This document shows, in pieces, positions 44,772 through 54,666 of a stretch of 64,000 nt of DNA; within the stretch, counting starts at the first letter, position 1, and each line of letters starts with the position of its first letter. Location: the NCBI RefSeq assembly GCF_900096915.1, contig NZ_FMYK01000004.1, positions 241,023 to 305,022 on the forward strand. The letters are read 5' to 3'. Both the position numbers and the translations under genes were made by a program. The DNA is from Acinetobacter marinus. GTDB taxonomy: Bacteria > Pseudomonadota > Gammaproteobacteria > Pseudomonadales > Moraxellaceae. The notes under the pieces were generated by a model that worked only from the letters and a program-made list of their open reading frames with translations, made no database searches and was not told the origin of the DNA.

Positions 44772-46025
44772 ATGTATATCAAGGTTTTAGGCGCATCTGT
44801 GAATGCTGCTGTCATGGCGTATCGTATGTCCTTGATCGGACATCATGTCAACTGGCAAACATTGGATAAAGACTTGTCCAATCGGTTGAAGCAATCTGAA
44901 ATGATTTTTGATGATTGTGAGCTGAGTTGTAGTTTGCGAGAACAGATGAGTCTAAATCTATTGATGGTTGATGAGCCGTGTACAGAGTACACCTATTCGG
45001 TGTGTATTCTTGCGGTGAACAACGAGCAGTATCTCGACTTTGATAAATTGCGTGAGAAGTTTTCTCGTTATAAATATAAATTAGTGATTAATTATGCCAA
45101 CTTAGGCATGGGCAAAACCCGTGAGTTACAGCAAGAACTAGCGATTAAGAATATCGTTTATATTCCTGATGCGATACAAGAAGGGCGTTTGCTAACCAGT
45201 TTCTTGGATAGTGGGCTCATTGTCGGCAATGAAAACCCTGAGAATGAGGTCATTATTCGTGAAATGTTTCGACCGATTTATCCTTTGAGTCAACAATATA
45301 ACTTTCTCAGTATTCAAGCCGCAGAGTTTACTAAACTTTCGGTATCAGGATTCTTGGCGGCAAAAGTTAGTTTTATGAATGACTTATCTAATGTTGCAGA
45401 ATCACTTGGGATCGATATTGAAGAAGTACGAGTCGCCATGTCGATGGATGAACGAGTCGGTGCGCATTATTTGTATCCAGGCTGTGGCTTTGGTGGCAGT
45501 AATTTTACCCGTGACATTTTAAAGCTCAAAGAGGTGGTGCTGGAAACAGGTAACGTCAATGGTTTACTAGATAAAATTTGGGATATTAATGAAAATCAAA
45601 AAGAAATCATTTTCCGTAAATTATGGAAACTGTTTGATTGTCATTTAGAGAATAAAGTCATCGCCTTTTGGGGGGCGTCATTTAAACCCAATAGTAAAAG
45701 CGTTGCGCAGTCGCCGATTTTAAAAGTATTAGAGGCGTGTTGGTCGCAAGGTGCAATTACCCAAGTTCACGATCCACGGGCTTTGTCAGAGTTGCAGGCA
45801 CTTTATCCAGACCAACATTTATTAAAATTGTATGATGATCAATATGATGCTGTAGATGGTGCAGATGTCTTGTGTTTGGTTACGGAATGGAAGCAATACT
45901 GGAGCCCTGATTATCAGAAGCTCGTCAAAAAAATGCGTCATCCGAATCTCATCGATGGGCGTAATATTTATAATCCTTTATATGTTGAAAACCAAGGGTT
46001 TACTTATATTGGTATTGGACGCTAA
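44772..46025 (+). CDS. divergent UDP-glucose 6-dehydrogenase-like protein
   Basis: This 417-residue protein keeps the UGDH fold: EFTKLSVSGFLAAKVSFMNDL (family lysine at residue 188) and VIAFWGASFKPNSKSVAQSP in the C-terminal domain. The N-terminal NAD motif is altered (VLGASVNAAVMA, no GxGxxG) and the active-site cysteine is replaced by Asn244 in GCGFGGSNFTRD. From memory, the Ugd of A. baumannii K loci has a similar divergent form lying between galU and gpi, as here. It may be inactive or use another residue. A canonical Ugd with Cys is encoded at 39714, so loss of activity would be tolerated. Confidence 0.85.
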   Translation: MYIKVLGASVNAAVMAYRMSLIGHHVNWQTLDKDLSNRLKQSEMIFDDCELSCSLREQMSLNLLMVDEPCTEYTYSVCILAVNNEQYLDFDKLREKFSRYKYKLVINYANLGMGKTRELQQELAIKNIVYIPDAIQEGRLLTSFLDSGLIVGNENPENEVIIREMFRPIYPLSQQYNFLSIQAAEFTKLSVSGFLAAKVSFMNDLSNVAESLGIDIEEVRVAMSMDERVGAHYLYPGCGFGGSNFTRDILKLKEVVLETGNVNGLLDKIWDINENQKEIIFRKLWKLFDCHLENKVIAFWGASFKPNSKSVAQSPILKVLEACWSQGAITQVHDPRALSELQALYPDQHLLKLYDDQYDAVDGADVLCLVTEWKQYWSPDYQKLVKKMRHPNLIDGRNIYNPLYVENQGFTYIGIGR

Positions 46026-46037
46026 GAGGATTGAACT

Positions 46038-47675
46038 ATGTCGCCACTCATGATGAAAGTGCTTGATCAGCTTGCAGAGCAATTTAAAAATACACATATT
46101 ACCGAGCTGTTTGAACGGGATGTTAGTCGATTTCAGTCGATGCATATTAAAAGCAACGGGATTCTATTTGATTTTAGTAAGCAGCGTTTAGATGCAAGTG
46201 TGCTTGATGCGCTGATTCAACTTGCCGATGAAAAACGACTTTCGGAATGGATTCAAAAACTATTTTCTACAGCATGTATTAATCATACCGAACAGCGCAG
46301 TGCAATGCACTGGGCGCTACGGATGCCGAAACTACAAGATGAATCTGATGTTAACTTTCAGGTGAATCAACAAGTGCATCAACAACTTGAAAAAATGCAA
46401 GAGCTGGTTGATAAGATTCGTTCTGGGCAATTCCGTGGGGCGACAGGTGAAAAAATTACCGATGTCGTCAATATCGGGGTCGGTGGGTCAGATCTTGGTC
46501 CATTGATGGTGTGTAATGCGTTGGCATCACATCGTGCGGATCCTGATGTTCGAGTGCGTTTTGCTTCGACCATGGATGGTAGCCAGCTGAGCCAGATTCT
46601 GCAAAAGCTCCGCCCAGCATCGACATTATTTATTATTTCCTCAAAATCATTTAGCACGATTGATACCTTGTCGAATGCACAGACTGCTCGTCAATGGTTA
46701 ATGCAGTCTTTAGGTCAAAGTGCCTCTGTATTGAATTGCCACTTTATCGGTGTATCGACTCGAAGTGACAAAATGACAGAGTGGGGGATTGCGCCAAATT
46801 TACAGCTTAATCTTTGGGATTGGGTGGGTGGTCGTTATTCGTTGTGGTCAGCAATTGGCTTGCCGATAGCGATTACCTTTGGTATGGATGCGTTTACCGA
46901 GTTGCTTCGTGGTGCCTATGATATGGATCAGCACTTCAAGACAATGCCTTGGCAAAGTAATATTCCTGTACTTTTGGCGTTAATTGGGATTTGGAATACC
47001 AACTATTTAGATATTCAGACCCATGCGATTTTGCCTTATGACGGGCGGTTGGAATATTTGACTTCTTACTTGCAACAATTGGAAATGGAGTCAAACGGAA
47101 AGTCGATTCGTCGTAATAATCAAGATGAAGTGGATTATAGTACCTGCCCGATTATTTGGGGAGAAGTGGGACCAAATGCACAGCATGCTTTTTATCAGTT
47201 GCTGCATCAAGGCACCATTACGGTATCAACCGATTTTGTCATTACTAAACACCGCAAGTATTATCATCAATCGATTGCAAAACAAGAATCGCATTATGAG
47301 GCTTTGCAACAACAACACCAATTGGCGATTGCAAACTGTCTAGCACAATCACGCTTACTCGCATTTGGTAATCAAGCTGTGCAAACTAAAGCTGGCGAAG
47401 AAGTGCCTAAATATCGTCAATATCATGGCAATAAACCGAGTTCAACCATTATTCTGCCACAGCTTAGTCCATATTATTTAGGGCAATTAATTGCCATGTA
47501 CGAGCATAAAGTGTTTGTGCAGTCGGTGATCTGGGATATTAACCCTTTTGATCAATGGGGTGTGGAAATGGGCAAAGCGATCGCTAACGAAATTTTGCCT
47601 TATCTCTCGGAAAATCAAATTGACCATCACGTTGATGCATCGACACAAGGCTTGTTGCGAGAATTTTTAAGTTAA
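46038..47675 (+). CDS. pgi: glucose-6-phosphate isomerase
   Basis: This 545-residue isomerase shows VNIGVGGSDLGPLM near residue 143, the phosphosugar-binding SKSFSTIDT near residue 200, GGRYSLWSAIGLP near residue 263, the catalytic glutamate region GEVGPNAQHAFYQLLHQG near residue 375, and QWGVEMGKAIA near the C-terminus. It interconverts glucose-6-phosphate and fructose-6-phosphate, linking central metabolism to sugar-nucleotide synthesis. AGAGGA precedes ATG 46038. It stands in the usual place between ugd and galE of Acinetobacter K loci. Confidence 0.96.
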   Translation: MSPLMMKVLDQLAEQFKNTHITELFERDVSRFQSMHIKSNGILFDFSKQRLDASVLDALIQLADEKRLSEWIQKLFSTACINHTEQRSAMHWALRMPKLQDESDVNFQVNQQVHQQLEKMQELVDKIRSGQFRGATGEKITDVVNIGVGGSDLGPLMVCNALASHRADPDVRVRFASTMDGSQLSQILQKLRPASTLFIISSKSFSTIDTLSNAQTARQWLMQSLGQSASVLNCHFIGVSTRSDKMTEWGIAPNLQLNLWDWVGGRYSLWSAIGLPIAITFGMDAFTELLRGAYDMDQHFKTMPWQSNIPVLLALIGIWNTNYLDIQTHAILPYDGRLEYLTSYLQQLEMESNGKSIRRNNQDEVDYSTCPIIWGEVGPNAQHAFYQLLHQGTITVSTDFVITKHRKYYHQSIAKQESHYEALQQQHQLAIANCLAQSRLLAFGNQAVQTKAGEEVPKYRQYHGNKPSSTIILPQLSPYYLGQLIAMYEHKVFVQSVIWDINPFDQWGVEMGKAIANEILPYLSENQIDHHVDASTQGLLREFLS

Positions 47676-47688
47676 TTTGAGGTTTTTT

Positions 47689-48705
47689 ATGATTTTAGTG
47701 GCTGGTGGTGCTGGATATATTGGCTCACATACTTGTGTTGAATTAATCAAACACGGCTATGAGATCCTTGTGCTTGATAATTTTTCGAATAGCTCAGCAA
47801 AAGTTTTTGATCGGTTGAAGAAAATTACTGATCAAGATATTCCATATGTTGATGTAGATATTTGCGATGAGGCTGGCTTGGAGTCGGTTTTTTCGACCTA
47901 TGATATTCAAGCTGTGATTCATTTTGCAGGTCTCAAAGCGGTCGGTGAAAGTATGCTGAATCCTTTGGTATATTTTGAGAATAATATTGCGGGAACATCC
48001 ACACTATTAAAAGTCATGAAGAGACATACGGTAAAACACATGATTTTTAGTTCTTCTGCCACCGTATATGGAGAGATAAACCCAAGTCCTTATCAGGAGT
48101 CAATGCAAACTGGTATGCCAACCAATACCTATGGTTATACCAAGTTGGTGGTTGAGCAGATGTTGCAGAAACTTGATCAGGCGGAAGAGGGTTGGTCGAT
48201 TGCGCTACTTCGTTATTTTAATCCCATCGGCGCACATCCGAGTGGTTTGATTGGTGAGCACCCTAAAGGAATTCCAAACAACTTATTGCCTTATGTGACT
48301 CAAGTTGCAGTTGGTTTGCGTGAAAAACTCAGTATTTTTGGTGGTGATTACGATACGGCAGATGGCACCGCGGTGCGAGATTATCTACATGTAGTTGATT
48401 TGGCTGTTGCACATGTTTTGGCTTTGAAAAACCGTTTAGATCATACAGGCTGTGATATTTGGAATGTGGGTACGGGCAATGGTTACTCTGTATTAGACAT
48501 TAAGAATACGTTTGAACAGGTCAATCAATTGCAAGTTCCATTTGAAATTGTTGCGCGTCGAGAAGGCGATTTGGCAAGTTTTTATGCAGATTCTTCTAAA
48601 ATTCAAAATGAGCTGGGCTGGGAGGTTCAGTATCAATTGGATGACATGCTGGCACATAGTTGGAATTGGCAAAAAAACAATCCAAATGGCTATGAGTCTG
48701 CATAA
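47689..48705 (+). CDS. galE: UDP-glucose 4-epimerase
   Basis: This 338-residue short-chain dehydrogenase/reductase has the NAD motif VAGGAGYIGSHTCVELI (from residue 4), HFAGLKAVGES near residue 80, the catalytic SSSATVYG (residues about 122-129) and YGYTK (Tyr near residue 147), all normal for GalE. It supplies UDP-galactose (perhaps UDP-GalNAc) for Glf and the glycosyltransferases. TTGAGG at 47677-47682 fits ATG 47689 and follows the pgi stop directly. Confidence 0.94.
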   Translation: MILVAGGAGYIGSHTCVELIKHGYEILVLDNFSNSSAKVFDRLKKITDQDIPYVDVDICDEAGLESVFSTYDIQAVIHFAGLKAVGESMLNPLVYFENNIAGTSTLLKVMKRHTVKHMIFSSSATVYGEINPSPYQESMQTGMPTNTYGYTKLVVEQMLQKLDQAEEGWSIALLRYFNPIGAHPSGLIGEHPKGIPNNLLPYVTQVAVGLREKLSIFGGDYDTADGTAVRDYLHVVDLAVAHVLALKNRLDHTGCDIWNVGTGNGYSVLDIKNTFEQVNQLQVPFEIVARREGDLASFYADSSKIQNELGWEVQYQLDDMLAHSWNWQKNNPNGYESA

Positions 48706-48767
48706 ATCTACATTTAAATTTTGGACGATAATGTTAAAGTGTATTTAAACATTCATTTAGGTTCAAT

Positions 48768-50789
48768 ATGCTGGTCGCATCAAAAGGCATTTTAGACATT
48801 CAAGGCTTGTCAGCACTGGTTGGCGAGCCGATTCAATATTTTCGTGGTCTTAAAAGGAATAAACATCAATCGATTGCAGGGTGGGGGCGAAAAAAGAGTT
48901 TTTTTCGAGCCAGATCTTATGCTGAACAACACCAACTGGATTTGCTTTGCTTGGAAGATGGCTTTATTCGTTCAATGGGTTTGGGAAAAGATGATTTCCC
49001 GCCGCTGTCTATTGTTTATGATCGGACAGGCATTTATTTTGATGCGACACAATCTTCGGATCTGGAGCAGTTGATTCAGCAGGATGAGACTGAAGCGCAC
49101 AATCGTCGGGCAACACAGCTTATTCAACACATCATCGATGCGCAGATCAGTAAATATAATTTAAAATTTCATCCGCTCGATACTCAGAAATTTCAAGATC
49201 AGAAAAATATTTTACTTATTGATCAGACCTTTGGCGATCAATCTATCCATTATGCAGGTGCGAGTGAAGCCAGTTTTAAGCAGATGCTTGATGTGGCGGT
49301 AGTTACACATCCCGAAGCTAAGATTTGGCTAAAAGTACATCCTGATGTCATTGCTGGCAAGGCGAAAGGGCACTTTGATCTCGCAAAGATTGTGCAATAT
49401 GCAAATGTTGAAGTCTATGCTGAACAGGTGAATCCGATTGCTTTACTGCAACAAATGGATGAAGTATATGTGGTTAGTTCGCAAATGGGCTTTGAGGCGC
49501 TACTTTGCGGCAAGAAAGTGCATTGCTTTGGTATGCCATGGTATGCAGGCTGGGGGCAGACTTATGATCAATATGCGCCGAATCAGGTCATTGGTTCACG
49601 TCGTCAAGTGGAACGTTCAGTTCAACATTTGTTTGCATGTGCCTATTTGAAATATGCACGTTATATCTCACCCGTGACGGGGCAACGCTGTGAACTGGAG
49701 CAGATATTGGCATTGCTTGAGGTAAATGTTAAAGGACAACACCAACTTCCAGAAAAATTATTTGCTTATGGATTTTCGGCATGGAAGAAGCGATTTTTGC
49801 CTCAGTTTTTTCAATTTCCTAAAGTGAGTTTATCCTTTTTAAAAGAATTCAGACATAAAGATGGACAAGTCACACTGGCGTGGGGCAAGAATGCGAGGGC
49901 ACTAAAAGACCAGGGACAGCAAGGTATTCTTACCGTTGAAGATGGATTTATTCGCTCGAGTGGTTTAGGCGCCAATCTGATCCGCCCCTATTCATTGGTC
50001 TTTGATGATGTAGGAATCTATTATGATGCAACTCAAGCCTCTCGACTAGAAACGATTTTAGCTACACTCAATTTAAATCAACGGCAAATAGATCGAGCAG
50101 AACAGCTCATTACACAGCTCAAGCAAATGGCAATCAGCAAATATAATGTGGGTAAGCGCAGTCAACTGAGTCGCCCCTCACATGACAGAGTGCTCTTGGT
50201 GACTGGGCAAGTCGAGGATGATGAATCGATCCGCTGGGGTAGCTTAGCGATTAAAACCAATTTGGATTTACTTAAACTTGTACGCACACAGCATCCTGAT
50301 GCCTACATTATCTATAAACCGCATCCCGATGTGCAGTCAGGACTTCGTTTGGGGAAAATTGCTGACGCTGATTTACAATGTTATGCTGATAAAGTGGAGC
50401 AGGATATCTCGATTATTCAATGTCTTGAGATTGTTGATGAGTTACATACCATCACTTCTTTAAGTGGTTTTGAAGCATTGTTGCGTGGTAAAACGGTATA
50501 TTGTTATGGCATGCCGTTTTATGCGGGATGGGGTTTAACCATCGATGTTTGTGTTAACGAGCGACGTCAGCGACGGTTAATGCTTTCTGAGTTGGTGTAT
50601 GGCGTGTTGATTGAGTATGCGGCGTATAACTTACCTGCAACAACGCCATTTAAGCTGGCACGTGTCAATGTGGAAGATGTGATTGCACAAATAGTGTGCG
50701 AGCGATCACAAAATGTAACTTCTCCGAGATTGCAGTCGACTTTTGCAAAATTCCGTGCCAAAATAAAATATAGAAACATTTTTAAATAA
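48768..50789 (+). CDS. kpsC: capsule beta-Kdo transferase KpsC-like
   Basis: This is a 673-residue protein with two tandem KpsC/KpsS-type domains. Each holds a DGFIRSMGLG or DGFIRSSGLG motif (near residues 65 and 397), followed by the GIYFDATQ or GIYYDATQ stretch, LKVHPD or YKPHPD, and FGMPWYAGWG or YGMPFYAGWG. The repetition is obvious. Family knowledge: KpsC adds alternating Kdo residues to make the lipid-linked primer of group 2 capsules. It lies 62 nt after galE, distant from kpsMTED but clearly of the same system. Confidence 0.94.
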   Translation: MLVASKGILDIQGLSALVGEPIQYFRGLKRNKHQSIAGWGRKKSFFRARSYAEQHQLDLLCLEDGFIRSMGLGKDDFPPLSIVYDRTGIYFDATQSSDLEQLIQQDETEAHNRRATQLIQHIIDAQISKYNLKFHPLDTQKFQDQKNILLIDQTFGDQSIHYAGASEASFKQMLDVAVVTHPEAKIWLKVHPDVIAGKAKGHFDLAKIVQYANVEVYAEQVNPIALLQQMDEVYVVSSQMGFEALLCGKKVHCFGMPWYAGWGQTYDQYAPNQVIGSRRQVERSVQHLFACAYLKYARYISPVTGQRCELEQILALLEVNVKGQHQLPEKLFAYGFSAWKKRFLPQFFQFPKVSLSFLKEFRHKDGQVTLAWGKNARALKDQGQQGILTVEDGFIRSSGLGANLIRPYSLVFDDVGIYYDATQASRLETILATLNLNQRQIDRAEQLITQLKQMAISKYNVGKRSQLSRPSHDRVLLVTGQVEDDESIRWGSLAIKTNLDLLKLVRTQHPDAYIIYKPHPDVQSGLRLGKIADADLQCYADKVEQDISIIQCLEIVDELHTITSLSGFEALLRGKTVYCYGMPFYAGWGLTIDVCVNERRQRRLMLSELVYGVLIEYAAYNLPATTPFKLARVNVEDVIAQIVCERSQNVTSPRLQSTFAKFRAKIKYRNIFK

Positions 50790-50884
50790 CTTTTTGGTAT
50801 CCAATCTGTGGATATTTGTGATGGCTATGCATTTGAGTGAGGTTTTTTGTTCGAATGCGGGATTGAGTACTTGAGGAGTAAACG

Positions 50885-52174
50885 GTGGCTTTGCATATTC
50901 ATCAATTGATGCAATCACAGCGCATATTGCTTCTTCAAGGGCCGATGGGGAGCTATTTTACCGAATTGGCAAAATGGTTAAAAACGCATCAAAAACAATA
51001 TTATAAAGTCAATTTTAATGGCGGGGACTGGTTCTTTTCCAGAGGCTTAGATAATGTGCATTATCGGGGCAAGCTGGCTGATTTTGATGAGTGGTTGATT
51101 GCACAGATTAAAGAAAAAAATATCGATGCCATGGTATGTTTTGGTGACTGTCGTTTTTATCATCGTATCGCCAAACGGGTGTCCGAAGAATTACAGATTG
51201 ATTTTTTTGTTTTCGAAGAGGGCTATGTCCGTCCGAACTACATTACCTTTGAACAAAATGGGGTGAATGACTTTTCGCATTTTAAGTCGTTTTATATGCA
51301 ATCCGATCAGACCATTCCTGATATTCCGTTGACGGATCATCCCAAAAATGTCGATGCGAGTTTTAATCGATTGATTGGCAGTGCCATTCTTTTTTATCTG
51401 ATGTGGGTGCTGTGCTGGGTACTCTATCCGCATTATCGGCATCATCGTATGATTCGTCCATCAGTTGAAGTGTATTATTGGCTACGTGCGGGTATGCGTA
51501 AGCTGATTAACAAACAAGTGGATTCGCATAAGTTTTTGAATTTGATTCAACATCAGACCGATCGCTACTTTATTGTTGCGCTACAGGTGCATAACGATTC
51601 ACAAGTGCAAGTGCATAGTGATTATGTGGATGTGCGAGACTTTATTCATGAAGTGATTGTTTCATTTGCCCATCATGCACCAGCCTCACAACATATTGTC
51701 TTTAAGCATCATCCGATGGATCGTGGCTATCGTCATTATGGGGCGTTGCTGCGTGAGTTGGCGCATGAGTATGCTTTAGAGGGGCGTGTGCATTATGTTT
51801 GTGATGTGCATTTGCCGACATTGATGAAGCATAGCTTGGGTGTGGTGACCATTAACAGTACCACGGGCATTCAAGCCCTACATCACGGCAAACCTGTGAT
51901 TGCATTGGGTCGTGCCATCTATAATTTACCAAAGCTGACTTTCCAAGGCGGTTTAGATCAATTCTGGAAAAATCCAGGTCGGGTCAATCGCTTACATTAT
52001 CGTCGTTTTCGTTATGCTTTGGTACATTACTCGCAGCTCAATGGCGCATATTACGGGCGTTCGCCGTGGATGCAGAGCTATGATGAGAAATTATTAGAAA
52101 GTCGTTTTCAGCGTTTAATCGGCGCTCAAAACGGTGCTGAACGTCAGGATAAAATTCGCATTGTGAAGGATTAA
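50885..52174 (+). CDS. kpsS: capsule Kdo transferase KpsS-like
   Basis: This 429-residue protein starts at GTG 50885 behind GAGGAG. Features are LLLQGPMGSYFTELAKWLK near residue 16, FEEGYVRPNYITFEQNGVN near residue 115, IVFKHHPMDRGYRHYG near residue 272 and TINSTTGIQALHHGKPVIALG near residue 320. KpsS adds the first Kdo to the lysophosphatidylglycerol acceptor. A hydrophobic helix around residues 163-180 may anchor it. It ends the capsule operon; the next gene starts three bases after its stop. Confidence 0.92.
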   Translation: MALHIHQLMQSQRILLLQGPMGSYFTELAKWLKTHQKQYYKVNFNGGDWFFSRGLDNVHYRGKLADFDEWLIAQIKEKNIDAMVCFGDCRFYHRIAKRVSEELQIDFFVFEEGYVRPNYITFEQNGVNDFSHFKSFYMQSDQTIPDIPLTDHPKNVDASFNRLIGSAILFYLMWVLCWVLYPHYRHHRMIRPSVEVYYWLRAGMRKLINKQVDSHKFLNLIQHQTDRYFIVALQVHNDSQVQVHSDYVDVRDFIHEVIVSFAHHAPASQHIVFKHHPMDRGYRHYGALLRELAHEYALEGRVHYVCDVHLPTLMKHSLGVVTINSTTGIQALHHGKPVIALGRAIYNLPKLTFQGGLDQFWKNPGRVNRLHYRRFRYALVHYSQLNGAYYGRSPWMQSYDEKLLESRFQRLIGAQNGAERQDKIRIVKD

Positions 52175-52176
52175 GC

Positions 52177-52614
52177 GTGAGTGAACTCTTTGAACTGAAA
52201 CAAGTGGTTGACGAGTCGCATTTAGATCAATTGGGTCATGTCAATAATGTGCAGTACGTCGCTTGGATGCAAGATGTAGCACTCGCGCATTCAACCCACT
52301 TGGGCTTAGGTCTTGAAGATTATCAGCGTTTAAATCATGCGATGGTGGCAAGTGAGCACCATGTGAAATATCGCAAAGCCTGTTTTGCGGACGAAACCTT
52401 GATTTTGCGTACGTGGCTCGGTGAGCAAAATGCATTTTCATCGATTAGGCATTATCTTTTTTATCGTGCCAAAGATCAGGCGATTGTGTTTCAAGCACAC
52501 ACCTTGTGGATATGTGTGGAGATGTCCACAGGTCGCCCAAAACGGCTTTCCCCAACCTTTAGCCAAGCCTATCAAGCGCTCAATCCAGAGATTGACCCTT
52601 ATCATTTTGATTGA
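52177..52614 (+). CDS. hotdog-fold acyl-CoA thioesterase (4HBT family)
   Basis: This is a 145-residue single hotdog domain with HLDQLGHVNNVQYVAWMQD (residues 15-33), the 4HBT active-site segment in which Asp/Asn and the helix are conserved, and VKYRKACFADETLILRTWLG later. It starts at GTG 52177. Family knowledge: YbgC/FadM-like proteins hydrolyse acyl-CoA esters; the substrate is not known. The three-base gap from kpsS means it may be co-transcribed with capsule genes, though no functional link is evident. Confidence 0.87.
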   Translation: MSELFELKQVVDESHLDQLGHVNNVQYVAWMQDVALAHSTHLGLGLEDYQRLNHAMVASEHHVKYRKACFADETLILRTWLGEQNAFSSIRHYLFYRAKDQAIVFQAHTLWICVEMSTGRPKRLSPTFSQAYQALNPEIDPYHFD

Positions 52615-52837
52615 ATGAAGTTGCACACGATCATTGCGATGAGATGTGTATCGTTTTTTTGTCAAAGCGGGTCAAGTGCAATCATATTGTCTGTATCAAT
52701 GTCAGCGCTTTTTGATTATACTGCGCATTGTTTTTCATCTTGCTCGAACCAAAATCATCCATACATGTGATGCAATGGTATATTGGGTTTGAACAACATC
52801 TTATTTGACATATATTTTCGGATGTTTAAGGTCATTC

Positions 52838-54658
52838 ATGGCAGCAGTAAAAAAATCGACGCCACTCGCTCAGATTCGTAATTTCTCAATTATCGCCCAC
52901 ATCGATCATGGTAAGTCAACGCTTGCCGATCGCTTTATTCAAATGTGCGGTGGTTTACAAGATCGTGAGATGCAAGCGCAAGTTCTTGATTCGATGGATA
53001 TCGAGCGGGAGCGTGGTATTACCATCAAGGCTGCATCGGTGACCTTGTACTATAAGCATCCGAATGGTCAAGAATATCAGCTGAACTTCATTGATACGCC
53101 TGGACACGTGGACTTTTCATATGAAGTGTCACGTTCGCTGGCAGCCTGTGAAGGTGCGCTTTTGGTGGTCGATGCAGCGCAAGGTGTTGAGGCACAATCT
53201 GTTGCCAACTGCTATACAGCGATTGAGCAAGATTTAGAAGTTTTACCTGTACTGAATAAAATTGATTTGCCACAAGCTGAACCTGAACGAGTGATTCACG
53301 AGATCGAAGAAATCATTGGGATTGAAGCGACCAATGCGCCGACTTGCTCAGCCAAAACAGGGCTTGGCGTGGATGGTGTGTTAGAGCGCTTGGTCGAAGT
53401 GATTCCTGCGCCTGAAGGCGATCGGGATGCGCCATTGCAAGCATTGATTGTGGATTCGTGGTTTGATAGTTATCTTGGCGTGGTGTCTTTGGTTCGTATC
53501 AAGGATGGTCGCATACGCAAAGGCGACAAGATGCTGGTGAAATCCACAGGTCAAACCCATGTGGTGACCTCAGTCGGTTTATTTAGTCCAAAACATACCG
53601 AAACCGATCTGCTTGAAGCGGGTGAAGTGGGATTTGTCATTGCAGGGATTAAAGATATTTTTGGTGCGCCCGTTGGTGATACCATTACCTTGTCAAATAC
53701 ACCGCAAGTGACTGCTTTGCCTGGATTTAAAAAGGTCAAACCGCAAGTCTATGCGGGATTATTCCCAATTGATTCCAGTGACTTTGAACCGTTCCGTGAA
53801 GCACTACAAAAATTACAAATTAATGATTCGGCGTTATTTTTTGAGCCAGAAAGCTCTGATGCATTGGGCTTTGGTTTTCGCTGTGGCTTCCTCGGTATGC
53901 TTCACATGGAGATCGTGCAAGAGCGTTTAGAGCGTGAATACGATCTTGATCTGATCACCTCTGCACCAACGGTGATTTACGAAGCGGTCACTAAAAAAGG
54001 CGAAACGATTTATATCGATAGCCCATCGAAAATGCCTGATGGCTCAACGCTTGAAGACTTACGTGAACCGATTGCCGAATGTCATATCCTGACGCCACAA
54101 GAGTATCTGGGCAATGTCATGACCTTGTGTAATGAGCGTCGAGGCATTCAAAAAGATATGAAATTCTTAGGTGCGCAAGTGTCGATTACCTTTGAAATTC
54201 CAATGGCGGAAGTGGTGATGGATTTCTTTGACCGTTTAAAATCGTGTTCTCGTGGTTTTGCCTCGCTGGATTACAATTTCGTGCGTTTTGAAAGCTCGAG
54301 CTTGGTCAAAGTCGATGTGCTGATCAATAGTGAAAAGGTCGATGCTTTGGCAATGATTTGCCATCGCAATGATGCACGCCATCGTGGTATCGCATTGGTT
54401 GAAAAAATGAAAGATTTGATTCCACGTCAGATGTTTGATGTGGCGATTCAAGCGGCGATTGGCTCACAGATTGTGGCACGTTCTACCGTCAAAGCGATGC
54501 GTAAAAACGTCTTGGCAAAATGTTATGGCGGTGACGTCAGTCGTAAGAAGAAATTGCTTTCTAAACAAAAAGAAGGCAAAAAGCGTATGAAGCAAGTCGG
54601 CAGTGTGGAGATTCCACAAGAAGCCTTCTTGGCGGTTCTCCAAGTTGATAAAAAGTAA
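52838..54658 (+). CDS. lepA: elongation factor 4 (LepA)
   Basis: This is a 606-residue translational GTPase. G1 is AHIDHGKST (near residue 20), G2 is ERERGITI, G3 is DTPGH, G4 is NKID, and the LepA-specific C-terminal domain (GGDVSRKKKLLSKQKEGKKR) is intact. ATG 52838 gives the family-like MAAVKK N-terminus; an ORF extending to 52805 is less likely. Family knowledge: EF4 affects ribosome assembly, initiation or back-translocation. lepA-lepB order is conserved in gammaproteobacteria. Confidence 0.97.
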   Translation: MAAVKKSTPLAQIRNFSIIAHIDHGKSTLADRFIQMCGGLQDREMQAQVLDSMDIERERGITIKAASVTLYYKHPNGQEYQLNFIDTPGHVDFSYEVSRSLAACEGALLVVDAAQGVEAQSVANCYTAIEQDLEVLPVLNKIDLPQAEPERVIHEIEEIIGIEATNAPTCSAKTGLGVDGVLERLVEVIPAPEGDRDAPLQALIVDSWFDSYLGVVSLVRIKDGRIRKGDKMLVKSTGQTHVVTSVGLFSPKHTETDLLEAGEVGFVIAGIKDIFGAPVGDTITLSNTPQVTALPGFKKVKPQVYAGLFPIDSSDFEPFREALQKLQINDSALFFEPESSDALGFGFRCGFLGMLHMEIVQERLEREYDLDLITSAPTVIYEAVTKKGETIYIDSPSKMPDGSTLEDLREPIAECHILTPQEYLGNVMTLCNERRGIQKDMKFLGAQVSITFEIPMAEVVMDFFDRLKSCSRGFASLDYNFVRFESSSLVKVDVLINSEKVDALAMICHRNDARHRGIALVEKMKDLIPRQMFDVAIQAAIGSQIVARSTVKAMRKNVLAKCYGGDVSRKKKLLSKQKEGKKRMKQVGSVEIPQEAFLAVLQVDKK

Positions 54659-54666
54659 GGTGCAGC

